From Streptomyces dysideae (GTDB taxonomy: Bacteria > Actinomycetota > Actinomycetes > Streptomycetales > Streptomycetaceae), in NCBI RefSeq assembly GCF_001514305.1, contig NZ_KQ949092.1:62001-126000 (forward strand): a stretch of DNA of 64,000 nt. Reading direction: 5' to 3'. The notes beneath the pieces are model-generated. The model saw only the letters and a list, made by a program, of their open reading frames with translations. It searched no databases and was not told the origin of the DNA. The translations under genes were made by a program, and so were the position numbers. Shown here piece by piece: positions 40,864 to 49,784 of this stretch. Position 1 is the first letter of the stretch. The number at the start of each line of letters is the position of its first letter.

Positions 40864-43086
40864 TCATCGCTCCCTGACCAGCTGCGCGTACACGCCGCCC
40901 CGCGCCACCAGCTCCTCGTGCCGCCCGCGTTCCACGATCGTGCCGTGCTGGAGTACGACGATCTCGTCGCTGTCGCGCACGGTGCTGAGCCGGTGCGCGA
41001 TCACCACACAGGCGCAGCCGCGCTTGCGCAGGTTGTCCATCACGACCTGCTCGGTCTCGGCGTCCAGCGCGCTCGTCACCTCGTCCAGGACCAGGATGCT
41101 GGGACGGCGCACCAACGCCCGGGCGATCTCCAGGCGTTGGCGCTGGCCGCCGGAGAAGTTGCGGCCGTCCTGCTCGACCCGGCTGTGGATACCGCCGGGG
41201 CGGCGCATCACGACGTCGTACAGGGCCGCGTCGCGCAGGGCGTCCACGACCGCGTCGTCCGGGATCGACGGGTCCCACAGCGCCACGTTGTCGCGGACGG
41301 TGCCCTCGAAGAGGAACACCTCCTGGTCGACGAAGGAGACGGACGCGGCGAGCGCGCCGCGCGGAATGTCGTCCAGACGCTGGTCGTCGATGCGGATGAC
41401 GCCCTCCCAGGGGGCGTACAGGCCCGAGATCAGCCGGGACACCGTGGACTTGCCGCTGCCCGAGCCGCCGACCAGCGCCACCTGCTGACCCGGGCCGACC
41501 GTCAGGTCGAAGCCGCTGAGCAGGGGCTTGTCGAGGGGGCTGTAGCCGAAGGTGATGTTCTGGAGCTCGACGTGGCCGTGCAGCCGGCGCGTCGACTCGC
41601 CGGCGCCGGGACGGCCGTAGAGCGGGTCCGCGTCGAAGTTCTCCACGTCCTTCAGCCGCGCCACGTCGGCCGCGAAGTCCTGGATGCGGCCCGCGACGCC
41701 GTTCAGGCGGGTGATCGGCGCGGTGAAACGCGTGACCAGTGCCTGGAAGGCGACGAGCAGACCGACGGATATGTGGCCCTCGACCGCCCGCATGCCGCCG
41801 ATCCACAGGATCAGCGCGCTGTTGAGGGTCGCGAGCGTCGGCGCGACCACGCCCAGCCAGGCGCTCGGCACACCGAGGCGCTGCTGTTCCTCCAGCGTGG
41901 TGGCGTGCTGGCCGGCCCACTTGCGGAAGTAGCCGTCCTCGCCGCCGGTCGCCTTCATCGTCTCGATCAGCTGCAGGCCGGTGTACGACGTGTTGGTGAG
42001 CCGGGCGCTGTCCGCGCGCAGCTTCGCCGTACGGGTGGCGCGCAGCCGGATGACCACCCGCATGGCGACGATGTTCAGCAGCGCGACGCCGATGCCGACG
42101 AAGGTGAGCTGGGGGTCGTACGTGTAGAGGAGGATCGCGTAGAGGACGACGACCACGGCGTCCACGCCCGCCGCCGCGAGGTCACGGGCCAGCGTCTCGG
42201 CCACCTGGTCGTTGGACTGCAGGCGCTGCACCAGGTCGGCGGGGCTGCGCTGGGAGAAGAACGTCACCGGCAGCCGCAGCAGATGGCGCAGGAAGCGGGC
42301 GCTGGAGAGGGTGGAGGAGATGATGCGGCCGCGCAGCAGGTTCGCCTGTTGCAGCCAGGTCAGCACGACCGTGAGCAGCACGCACGTCCCCATCGACGCG
42401 AACAGCACGCCGAGCAGGGAGGTCTGGCCGCCGATCAGGAACATGTCGATGTAGGTGCGGCTCAGCGCGGGCACCGCGGCGCCGACCAGCACCAGCAGCA
42501 GGCTCGCCAGCACCGCGGCGGGCATCGTGCCCGCGGTACCGCGCAGCCGGGCCGGCATCGCACCGAGGATGCCCGGCTTGCGCCCGCCCCTGGTGAAGTC
42601 CTCGCCGGGCTCCATGACCAGCACGACACCGGTGAAGCTGCCGTCGAAGTCCTCCATGGGCACGAAACGGCGGCCCTTGGCGGGGTCGTTGATGTAGACG
42701 CCGCGGCGGCCGAAGCGGCGGCCCATGCCGTCGTAGACGACGTAGTGGTTGAACTCCCAGAACAGGACGGCCGGCGTCTTCACCCCGGCGAGGGCGGCCG
42801 TGTCCATCTGCATGCCCTTGGCCGTGAGGCCGTAACTGCGGGCCGCCTTCAGCAGGTTGCTCGCGCGTGAGCCGTCGCGGGAGACACCGCACGCGATGCG
42901 CAGCTCCTCCAGCGGGATGTGGCGGCCGTAGCGGCCGAGCACCATCGCGAGGGAGGCGGCCCCGCACTCCACGGCCTCCATCTGGAGCACGGTGGGGGTG
43001 CGGACGGTCTTCGACTTCCCCTTGGGCACCGGGCGTTTCGGCGGGGCGGAGCGGCGCCTGCTCCGGGTGTCCTGCGCGGCGGTCAC
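40864..43086 (-). CDS. NHLP-type export ABC transporter with N-terminal C39 peptidase
   Basis: 740 residues from GTG at 43084-43086, overlapping the stop of the HlyD gene (GTGA). The N-terminal C39 peptidase has its cysteine in MEAVECGAASLAMVLGRYG, histidine in FNHYVVYDGMG and aspartate in YINDPAKGRR. Six membrane helices follow. The ATPase has Walker A GGSGSGKSTVSRL, signature FSGGQRQRLEIARAL and Walker B SILVLDEVTSALD. C39 domains cut leaders after a double glycine, which fits the NVSGG site of the peptide at 44001. It exports the processed peptide. Confidence 0.93.
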   Translation of the reverse strand: MTAAQDTRSRRRSAPPKRPVPKGKSKTVRTPTVLQMEAVECGAASLAMVLGRYGRHIPLEELRIACGVSRDGSRASNLLKAARSYGLTAKGMQMDTAALAGVKTPAVLFWEFNHYVVYDGMGRRFGRRGVYINDPAKGRRFVPMEDFDGSFTGVVLVMEPGEDFTRGGRKPGILGAMPARLRGTAGTMPAAVLASLLLVLVGAAVPALSRTYIDMFLIGGQTSLLGVLFASMGTCVLLTVVLTWLQQANLLRGRIISSTLSSARFLRHLLRLPVTFFSQRSPADLVQRLQSNDQVAETLARDLAAAGVDAVVVVLYAILLYTYDPQLTFVGIGVALLNIVAMRVVIRLRATRTAKLRADSARLTNTSYTGLQLIETMKATGGEDGYFRKWAGQHATTLEEQQRLGVPSAWLGVVAPTLATLNSALILWIGGMRAVEGHISVGLLVAFQALVTRFTAPITRLNGVAGRIQDFAADVARLKDVENFDADPLYGRPGAGESTRRLHGHVELQNITFGYSPLDKPLLSGFDLTVGPGQQVALVGGSGSGKSTVSRLISGLYAPWEGVIRIDDQRLDDIPRGALAASVSFVDQEVFLFEGTVRDNVALWDPSIPDDAVVDALRDAALYDVVMRRPGGIHSRVEQDGRNFSGGQRQRLEIARALVRRPSILVLDEVTSALDAETEQVVMDNLRKRGCACVVIAHRLSTVRDSDEIVVLQHGTIVERGRHEELVARGGVYAQLVRER

Positions 43087-43889
43087 GGCAGCAGCCAATC
43101 GACGGGACGCTGGTCGGCCAGCCGGATCGAACCCGTGGCCATCGTCATGGAGGTGAGGGAGAACGGCGGCCCGTCCGCGGACGACCACTCGTAGCCGCTC
43201 TTCGTGCCCGACGCCTTGTCCAGCTTCACCAGCACGGCCACCGGCCGGCCGTCCTTGGTGAACTGCTCGCCCAGTTGGCTGTCGCCGAGGAACGCGGAGA
43301 TCTGCTGCGCCGACTGCACCGAACGGTCCACCGACTTCACATGGCCGCGCAGTACGCCGTACTCCTGGGTGGGCACCGACTGGACGGTGAGATCGACGGC
43401 GGCCTTGTCGGGGATGGAGGCCGCGTTCTCGGCGGGGACGTACACCGTGGCGTAGAGCGGGTCGCCGGCGTGAGCGACCTTCTCGACGGCGGCGACGTTC
43501 GCGCCGGTCTGGATGATCTGGCCGATGGTGGCGGCCAGCGCGGTGACCCGGCCCGCGGCGACCGTGCGAACGACGGTCTCGCCCTGGGCCGTACGCACCT
43601 TCAGTACGGGGGAGTTCGCGGGCAGCCGCTCGCCCTGCTCGGCGAGGACCCCGGTGACCTGGCCCGCGACCGGGCTCTGCAGGATGTAACTGCCCTGCCC
43701 GTGCGTGAGGATGGCGGGCGCGCCGACCGTGGACGCGACCGAGCCGGTCACCGCCCACACCGACGCCGCCGCCATGACGACCACCGTCACGGAGAGGACG
43801 AGCCAGCCCTGGGGACGGGCGAAACGCACCGGAAGGTCGAGCTCCTCCGGCGACTGCAGCCTGGCGAGGGCCTGTTGGCGGAACTGCAC
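43083..43889 (-). CDS. HlyD-family adaptor of the peptide export system
   Basis: 268 residues from GTG at 43887-43889, which has GAGGGA 7 nt upstream; a GTG 15 bp earlier is less likely because family members start at QFRQQALARLQSPEELDLP. One N-terminal membrane helix (GWLVLSVTVVVMAAASVWAV), a lipoyl-like half (SYILQSPVAGQVTGVL) and a beta-barrel part (ATVYVPAENAASIPDKAAVD) are seen. It links the ABC transporter to the outer face of the membrane. It precedes both transporters in one operon and follows the peptide gene by 111 bp. Confidence 0.88.
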   Translation of the reverse strand: MQFRQQALARLQSPEELDLPVRFARPQGWLVLSVTVVVMAAASVWAVTGSVASTVGAPAILTHGQGSYILQSPVAGQVTGVLAEQGERLPANSPVLKVRTAQGETVVRTVAAGRVTALAATIGQIIQTGANVAAVEKVAHAGDPLYATVYVPAENAASIPDKAAVDLTVQSVPTQEYGVLRGHVKSVDRSVQSAQQISAFLGDSQLGEQFTKDGRPVAVLVKLDKASGTKSGYEWSSADGPPFSLTSMTMATGSIRLADQRPVDWLLP

Positions 43890-43933
43890 GGAACTTTCCC
43901 TCACCTGAAAGCGACTGGTTCTACGGCACCCGA

Positions 43934-43966
43934 GAGTCCCGGAACCGGGGAACGGCTCCGGGACTC
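43934..43966 (-). terminator. Hairpin between peptide gene and exporter genes
   Basis: GAGTCCCGGA and TCCGGGACTC pair perfectly around a 13-base loop, between the peptide stop and the HlyD start. A partial terminator here would give much more peptide mRNA than exporter mRNA, as is common in bacteriocin operons. Confidence 0.7.
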
Positions 43967-44000
43967 AGCGGTACTACACGCGATCAGAGACCGGCTGGGA

Positions 44001-44216
44001 TCAGAGACCGGCGACCAGGTTCGTGACCGGAGCGGTGTTCAGGCCGGTGACACCCTCCACGGTGCCGACGGCCGTGTCGACCAGGCCGGAGACCGGGACG
44101 ATGCCGTTGACAGCGTCGAGAGCACCGTTCACGGCGTTCACGGAAAGGCCGCCGGAGACGTTGTCGAGCTCGGCGTCGGAGATCTCGACGGTCTCAACCT
44201 GGGGGGTGGAGTTCAT
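44001..44216 (-). CDS. Double-glycine leader peptide precursor (putative secreted bacteriocin-like peptide)
   Basis: 71 residues; ATG with GGGAAG 7 nt upstream. The 23-residue leader is acidic and ends ISDAELDNVSGG, the ELxxVxGG pattern cut by C39 peptidases. The predicted 48-residue core (LSVNAVNGALDAVNGIVPV to NLVAGL) is rich in Val, Asn, Gly and Leu. It has no Cys, Lys, Arg, His or aromatic residue, carries three acidic side chains, and shows an irregular internal repeat (AVNGALD/AVNGIVP, GLVDTAVG/TVEGVTG). Lanthionine or thiazole formation from Cys is therefore impossible, and no modification enzyme lies in the cluster. Its exporter follows directly. Export is near certain; activity is unknown. 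Confidence 0.85.
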   Translation of the reverse strand: MNSTPQVETVEISDAELDNVSGGLSVNAVNGALDAVNGIVPVSGLVDTAVGTVEGVTGLNTAPVTNLVAGL

Positions 44217-44672
44217 GATGGAACTTCCCTTCGTATGGATATTTCACAAGGGGGGGAGCGGCCCCCTCTGGGGACAGATGGACGGCCGCGAGCCGCAGGC
44301 GCCCGGCGCCCGATTCCAGGAACCGTTGGCGGCCCCTGCGGTGCGATGGATCAAAGCACGCTGCGGGTCCGCCCTTCCAATCAACCATCCGTCTCATCAG
44401 GGCACTTGAGTCCCTTAGGCATCGATCGGTGCAGGCGAGGTCACGGCTTGTCGGCGACTTCTTCACATGCGGCACCGCATCGGTTCGGCCGGGCCCTTGT
44501 CGGTGCCGAAGCGAAAGCGACACTCCCGCCCCAATGGCGTGGCGGGGGCCGCCGGCCTGTGCAGAACCTAGGAGCCCCGTGACTTCGTTGGGCATTCGAT
44601 GTGCAGATTCGCTGAAGCAGGGATTCCGCTCGGTGTTCACAACCGACCGTCGCTGAACGGTCGCGGATCGTG
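44217..44672 (-). promoter_or_regulatory. 456-bp upstream region of the peptide gene
   Basis: No convincing gene: the frames here have no ribosome site and no Streptomyces codon bias. It must contain the peptide promoter, probably within 44217-44450. A G/C run of GGGGGGGAGCGGCCCCCTC at about 44252-44270 can fold into a hairpin in the untranslated leader. No operator repeat was clear. Confidence 0.4.
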
Positions 44673-45086
44673 TCAGCCCAGAAGCGCATAGACCGTGCTC
44701 GCCCGGGCCGTGATCTCTCCCGATCCCTCGTCGGTCATCGTGATGTCGGCGAACGCCATCCGGCGGCCCAGCTTGGTGATCACCGCTTCGATCAGGACAT
44801 CCGAGCCGGTCACCGCGCGCTGGAACGACGTGGACTGCTGCACCGTCGTCATCGGCCCGTAGGCACCCCGCGCCGCCGACACCGCGATCACGGTGGCCGT
44901 GTCGGCGGCGGCCATCAGTGCCTGCCCCGACAGCGCGCCACCCTCCCGGGCCAGCCCCGCTGACCAGGGCAGACGCAGGATCGCCCGGGCGTCGCCCAAC
45001 GCCTCGACCGTGAGGCCGAGTTCGAGCACCCAGGGGGCGAAGTTGGTGGAGAGGATCTTGTCGGCTTCGGCGGTGGTCATCGTCAT
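44673..45086 (-). CDS. PaaI-type hotdog-fold thioesterase
   Basis: 137 residues from ATG at 45084-45086 (a second ATG follows six bases in). The hotdog motif GGALSGQALMAAADTATVIA covers the conserved helix with its catalytic acid; TVQQSTSFQRAVTGSDV and RMAFADITMTDEGSGEITA form the sheet. Hydrolyses a CoA thioester, probably aromatic or short-chain. Divergent from the protease gene. Confidence 0.85.
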   Translation of the reverse strand: MTMTTAEADKILSTNFAPWVLELGLTVEALGDARAILRLPWSAGLAREGGALSGQALMAAADTATVIAVSAARGAYGPMTTVQQSTSFQRAVTGSDVLIEAVITKLGRRMAFADITMTDEGSGEITARASTVYALLG

Positions 45087-45271
45087 ATGGGGGATTGTTC
45101 CCGCCGCCGGGCGCGCGGACTCGGGCCGTGGCTGATTCGGCATGGCAACCGGGGCGCGCGCAAACGGAATTGAACGCCCCACACGACCCGTGCGTACCCA
45201 CTGCCAACCAGGCGCCCCGAACAGGCTGCCGAACGGCGGCACAGACCCCGTCCCCCAGGAGGTCGAGAAGT

Positions 45272-46621
45272 TTGAGTCACAAGCGAATTCCGAAGCGCAA
45301 GGCCGTAATCGCGGTGGGTGGTGTGGCGGCGCTCGGCGCGGCCGCGATCCTGCTGCCGAACGCCAACGCGTCCCAGGACGGTGCGTCGACCGACGCCGCC
45401 GCCCCGAAGACCCTGAAGGCGGCGGACGCGTCGGATCTCGCCTCGCAGCTCGAAGGACTGCTCGGCGACGCCTTCGCCGGTTCGTACTACGACGGGGAGA
45501 GCCAGCAGCTCGTCGTCAACGTCATATCCGGCGACAACAACAACGTGATCGTCCAGGCGAAGAAGGCGGGCGCGACCGTCCGCGAGGTCGAGAACAGCAT
45601 GGCCGAGCTCGAGGCCGGCGCGCAGACTCTGAAGAGCGAGGCGACCATCGCGGGCACCGCGTGGGCCGTCGACCCCAGGACGAACAAGATCCTGGTGACC
45701 GCCGACTCCACGGTGACCGGCGACAAGTGGGACAGACTGGAGTCGACCGTCCAGACCCTCGGTTCGGGTATGGCGACCATCCAGAAGTCCAAGGGCACCT
45801 TCAAGACGTTCGCGTCCGGCGGTGACGCCATCTTCGGCGGCGGCGCACGCTGCTCCCTGGGCTTCAACGTCCAGGCGGACGACGGCTCCCCGGCCTTCCT
45901 GACCGCGGGTCACTGCGGGGTCGCGGCCGAGCAGTGGGCGGACGCCGAGGACGGCCAGCCGGTCGCCACCGTCGACCAGGCCACGTTCCCGGGCGAGGGC
46001 GACTTCGCGCTCGTCAAGTACGACGACCCGGCCACCGAGGCGCCGAGCGAGGTCAACGTCGGCGGCGGGCAGCTCGTCCCGATCAGCCAGGCCGCGGACG
46101 CCGAGGTCGGCCTCGAGGTCTTCCGGATGGGCAGCACGACCGGTCTGAGCGACGGTCAGGTGCTCGGCCTGGACGCCACCGTGAACTACCCCGAGGGCAC
46201 GGTGACGGGCCTCATCCAGACCAACGTCTGCGCCGAGCCCGGCGACAGCGGCGGCTCCCTGTTCACCCAGGACGGGCTGGCGATCGGCCTGACCTCGGGC
46301 GGCAGCGGCGACTGCACGGTCGGCGGCGAGACCTTCTTCCAGCCGGTGACGACCGCGCTGGAAGCGGTCGGCGCGACGCTCGTCGGCGACGCGGCCGGCG
46401 GCGGCGCGGGCGGCGAGGAGGCCGGCGGTGAAGAGGCCGGTGGCGGCGAGGCCGGTGCGGGTGAGGAAGTCGGCGGCCAGGAAGTCGGTGGCCAGGAGGC
46501 CGGTGGCGAAGAGGTCGGCGGCGAGGAAGCCGGCCAGGAAGTCGGCGGCGAGGAAGCCGGTACCGGTGAGGAGACGGGCACCGGCGTCCAGGACGACTCC
46601 GGGCTGACCCACACCAACTGA
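45272..46621 (+). CDS. Secreted S1 serine protease (streptogrisin-like) with Glu/Gly repeat tail
   Basis: 449 residues. The TTG at 45272 is chosen because AGGAGG lies 10 nt upstream and the leader SHKRIPKRKAVIAVGGVAAL starts there. A signal peptide and alpha-lytic-type propeptide precede the mature domain at about residue 185 (GDAIFGGGARCSLGFNV). The catalytic triad is H214 (TAGHCG), D244 (GDFALVKY) and S326 (GDSGGS). The tail from about residue 371 is unusual: some 70 residues of EEAGG, EVGG and QEAGG units, strongly acidic. Family members normally end after the catalytic domain or carry chitin-binding modules. Confidence 0.93.
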   Translation: MSHKRIPKRKAVIAVGGVAALGAAAILLPNANASQDGASTDAAAPKTLKAADASDLASQLEGLLGDAFAGSYYDGESQQLVVNVISGDNNNVIVQAKKAGATVREVENSMAELEAGAQTLKSEATIAGTAWAVDPRTNKILVTADSTVTGDKWDRLESTVQTLGSGMATIQKSKGTFKTFASGGDAIFGGGARCSLGFNVQADDGSPAFLTAGHCGVAAEQWADAEDGQPVATVDQATFPGEGDFALVKYDDPATEAPSEVNVGGGQLVPISQAADAEVGLEVFRMGSTTGLSDGQVLGLDATVNYPEGTVTGLIQTNVCAEPGDSGGSLFTQDGLAIGLTSGGSGDCTVGGETFFQPVTTALEAVGATLVGDAAGGGAGGEEAGGEEAGGGEAGAGEEVGGQEVGGQEAGGEEVGGEEAGQEVGGEEAGTGEETGTGVQDDSGLTHTN

Positions 46622-46640
46622 CCCCGAGTCCCAGACACGT

Positions 46641-46670
46641 GGTCCGGCCCTCCGGCGGGAGGGCCGGACC
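46641..46670 (+). terminator. Terminator after the S1 protease
   Basis: GGTCCGGCCCTCC and GGAGGGCCGGACC, a perfect 13-base stem with loop GGCG, 19 bp past the stop. Confidence 0.85.
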
Positions 46671-46739
46671 GCTCCGTGTGCGGTGTGCGCCTGGTGTCGA
46701 GCTCTCTTCGTGCGTCGGAGGGGGGCCTCTCACCCCCGC

Positions 46740-47126
46740 GCCCAGGGGGAGGAGGGCCGCCTGCAGTCCATGGGCCAGCTGGTGCTTCGCGTCGTAGAGC
46801 ACCGCCCGCTCCAGGGCCTGCGCGATCAGCCCGCCCAGACTCGCCAGCACCGCCCGCTCGTCCGCCGGGAATGGGTGCGGATCGGCGTAGGCCAGCACAC
46901 AGGTGCCCACCGGGCGGCCGGAGGCGATCAGCGGCAGATACGCCCAGGCCGCGAAGTCGTCCGGAGTGGCGTGCCGCGCCGGATACAGGTGCTCCAGCTG
47001 TTCCCGCGACTCGAAGAACGCGGGCACCCCCGTGGTCAGGGCGTGCGTGCCCGGGGTCTGCTCGGCGAGCGGCAGCCCGTCGAACCGCTCCACGAGGTCC
47101 GGGTCCGGCGGCCGCCGGCAGCGCAT
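46740..47126 (-). pseudogene. GAF-domain fragment of a SpoIIE-type phosphatase
   Basis: About 125 residues match the GAF and linker region of Streptomyces SpoIIE phosphatases: RFDGLPLAEQTPGTHALTTG, FAAWAYLPLIASGRPVGTCV, PADERAVLASLGGLIAQALE and LAHGLQAALLP. It stops just where the phosphatase domain should begin, and nothing recognisable lies upstream. It abuts the intact SpoIIE gene on the opposite strand. Confidence 0.75.
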
Positions 47127-47267
47127 GTGACAGCCGGCGCGGTCCCCCTGCGTCGGCCGACGCAGGGGGACCGATCCGCTCTGGCACCCCCTCGGCGGCA
47201 GCGTGCGTGCCGTCGCGAACCCGCCGAACGGTCACAGGGGCTGCGCAGGTGTCTCATAAGCGCTGTA

Positions 47268-49724
47268 ATGGCGGACGTGGTGAGTGAGGGCGCTGCGGGA
47301 CGCAGAACAAGGACTCTGCGTGCCGAAGATGCCCTCCACGCGCTCACCGCCGACCCGGAGTCGCCCGAGCGGCTGCGCCGGGTCCTGGAGCAGGCGCTCG
47401 TGTTCGCCGGTGCCGCGTTCGTCGCGGTGTACACGCCGGGTGCGACCGGTGAGCAGCTCTTTCTGGTCGAGTCGGTGGGGGTGCCCCGGACCCTGTACGG
47501 CGTACGCGACAGCTATCCCGCCGCCGGGGGTTCCCCGGTGGCCGACGCTCACCGCGCGGGGCGGCCGGTCTGGCTCGGGCCGCAGGAACTCGCCGACTCG
47601 GCGGACTCGCGGCGCACCCCGTCGCGTGACTTCTTCCTCGCCGCCCTCCCGGCCCGCGCGGACGCCGGCGGCGGCTGTCTGCTCGCGGTGAGCGAGGGCC
47701 TGGGCGGTTTCGGCAACGACGACCGCAAGTGTCTGGAGCTGATCGCCGACGCCGCCGTCCTGCCCATTCCCGGCGCGGACACGGAGGGCGGTGAGCTGCC
47801 GTCCGACGCGTTCAGCCTCGCCATGGACACCGGCCGTGTCGAGATTGGCGACGACATCCTGGACCTGTTCGGCCTCGGCCCCGCCGACTTCGACGGCAAG
47901 GTCGAGACCCTGCTCGGTCTGACCGTCCCGGAGGACCTGCCGTCCCTGATGTCCGTCGTCGAGGCCGACCACATGTCCATCGGCGACCGCGAGCTGGAGT
48001 TCCGGGTCCTGCAGCCCGCCGGCCCACCCAGATGGCTCAGGCTGCGCGGCCGTTTCCTGCCCGGCGGCGAGGGCCACCCGGCCCGCCTGGTCGGCACCGT
48101 CGACGACGCCTCCACGCTGCGCCCAGAGGTCACCGACGTGGCCCGCGTCCAGCGCCTCGCCGCAGCCCTGGCCACCGCCGGCACCGTCCGCGACGTCGGC
48201 CAGGCCGTCGTCACCGCCCTGCGCAAGCCGCTGCGCGCCGACCGCATCGCGCTGGCCGAGCTGGAGAACGACCGGCTTGTCGTCACCGTCCTCGACCCGC
48301 CCGAGCCCGAGGCCTGGCCCGAGCTGTGGCGCCTGGAGTGGCGCTCCGAATGGCCCGACGCACCCGTGCGCGCCATGCCCACCCTCGCCGCCGCCCTGCG
48401 CGAGGGCCGCGCCCAGATCTGGCCGGCCGACGCCCCCCTGGAGCCCGCCCTCGCCGAAGTCGGCCCCGGCGGCCTCGCCGTCCTGCCGCTGCCCGCCGCG
48501 GGCCGCATGGCCGGCGCCTGCCTGATCGGCTGGGACAGCCCGCACGACTTCGGCCCCGACGAACGCGCCCTGCTCACCGCCTCCGCCGGCCTCGCCGGCC
48601 AGGCCCTGATGCGCGCCCACGCCTTCGACGCCGAGCACGAACTCGTCGGCATGCTCCAGCGCCAGCTGCTCCCGCGCCGGCTGCCGAAACTGCCCGGCGC
48701 CGTCGCCGTCGCCCGCTATCTGCCCACCACGGCCGGCCTCGAGGTGGGCGGCGACTGGTACGACGTGATCCCGCTGCCCGACCACCACGTCGCCCTCGTC
48801 ATCGGCGACGTCCAGGGCCACAGCGCGGCCGCCGCCACCCTGATGGGCCAGATGCGCACCGCCCTGCGCGCCTACGCCACCGAGGGGCACCCCCCTGACG
48901 TGGTGGTCTCCCACGCCAACCGCCTCCTGGCGGACCTGGAGACCGACCTCTTCGTCACCTGCTGCTATGTCGACATCGACCTGGAGGAAGGCTCCGCCTG
49001 GTGCGTGCGCGCCGGACATCTGCCGCCGGTGCTCCGTCACCCGGACGGCAGCACGGAGATCGCGGAGGCGGAGGGCGGCCCGCCGCTCGGCGTCATGACG
49101 CAGGCCGACTTCCCGATGAGCCCGCTCGGGCTGCAGCCCGGCACGGTCATCGCCCTGACCACCGACGGCCTCGTCGAGTCTCCCGACACCGACATCGACA
49201 CCGGGATGGGCCGGTTCGCCCATGAACTGGCCGTCTCCGACCCCGCCCACCTCGGCCTCGTCGCCGACGCCCTCCTCGGCAACGCCCGCCGCAGCGACGA
49301 CGTCGCCCTGCTCCTGCTGCGCTACGACGGGATGGCCTCGCGCCCGCTGCGGGAGGGCTGGACGGTGTGGCGGGTCCCGCAGGCCGTCGGCCACGCCCGC
49401 CGCTTCACCCGGCGCACCCTGCGCACCTGGGGTGTGCCGGCGGCGGACCTGGACGCCGTCCTCCTCGTCGTCTCGGAACTCGTCACCAACGCCCTCGTCC
49501 ACACCGACGGCAAGGTCCGCCTCGACCTCACCCTCATCAGCGACCGGCTGCGTGTCGCGGTCGCCGACGCCTCACCCCGTACGCCCATCAAACCGACCAG
49601 CATCGGCTGGGAGGCCACCGGCGGCCGCGGCATCCTCCTCGTCGAGGCCATGTCGGCGGTCTGGGGGACCGTGCCCGTCAGCGGCGGCAAGCAGGTGTGG
49701 AGCGAGATCGCGCTGGGCCGGTAG
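47268..49724 (+). CDS. SpoIIE family phosphatase with GAF/PAS sensor and HATPase
   Basis: 818 residues; ATG at 47268 is the first in-frame start after the GAF fragment but lacks a strong ribosome site. Sensor regions: GAF-like (about 25-165), PAS-like (170-290, MDTGRVEIGDDILDLFGLGP) and a second GAF (300-450). The PP2C-type domain (470-680) has GGDWYDVIPL, LVIGDVQGHSAAAA, IALTTDGLVESP and SDDVALLLLRY. The HATPase (690-818) has VVSELVTNALVHTDG and GGRGILLVEAM. A partner-switching regulator acting on a STAS protein, same architecture class as the protein at 16330. Confidence 0.9.
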   Translation: MADVVSEGAAGRRTRTLRAEDALHALTADPESPERLRRVLEQALVFAGAAFVAVYTPGATGEQLFLVESVGVPRTLYGVRDSYPAAGGSPVADAHRAGRPVWLGPQELADSADSRRTPSRDFFLAALPARADAGGGCLLAVSEGLGGFGNDDRKCLELIADAAVLPIPGADTEGGELPSDAFSLAMDTGRVEIGDDILDLFGLGPADFDGKVETLLGLTVPEDLPSLMSVVEADHMSIGDRELEFRVLQPAGPPRWLRLRGRFLPGGEGHPARLVGTVDDASTLRPEVTDVARVQRLAAALATAGTVRDVGQAVVTALRKPLRADRIALAELENDRLVVTVLDPPEPEAWPELWRLEWRSEWPDAPVRAMPTLAAALREGRAQIWPADAPLEPALAEVGPGGLAVLPLPAAGRMAGACLIGWDSPHDFGPDERALLTASAGLAGQALMRAHAFDAEHELVGMLQRQLLPRRLPKLPGAVAVARYLPTTAGLEVGGDWYDVIPLPDHHVALVIGDVQGHSAAAATLMGQMRTALRAYATEGHPPDVVVSHANRLLADLETDLFVTCCYVDIDLEEGSAWCVRAGHLPPVLRHPDGSTEIAEAEGGPPLGVMTQADFPMSPLGLQPGTVIALTTDGLVESPDTDIDTGMGRFAHELAVSDPAHLGLVADALLGNARRSDDVALLLLRYDGMASRPLREGWTVWRVPQAVGHARRFTRRTLRTWGVPAADLDAVLLVVSELVTNALVHTDGKVRLDLTLISDRLRVAVADASPRTPIKPTSIGWEATGGRGILLVEAMSAVWGTVPVSGGKQVWSEIALGR

Positions 49725-49784
49725 GGCACATGCGCGTCAGACCGGCACCGGTTATCCGGCTGGATCAGGGCTATCGTGAAGCAG

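Noticed and set aside
44001..44216. Class II lanthipeptide precursor
   Set aside because: The leader is compatible but the core has no cysteine and no LanM-type enzyme is present.
44441..44689. 82-codon frame upstream of the peptide gene
   Set aside because: No ribosome site, no codon bias and no family resemblance; overlaps the thioesterase end.
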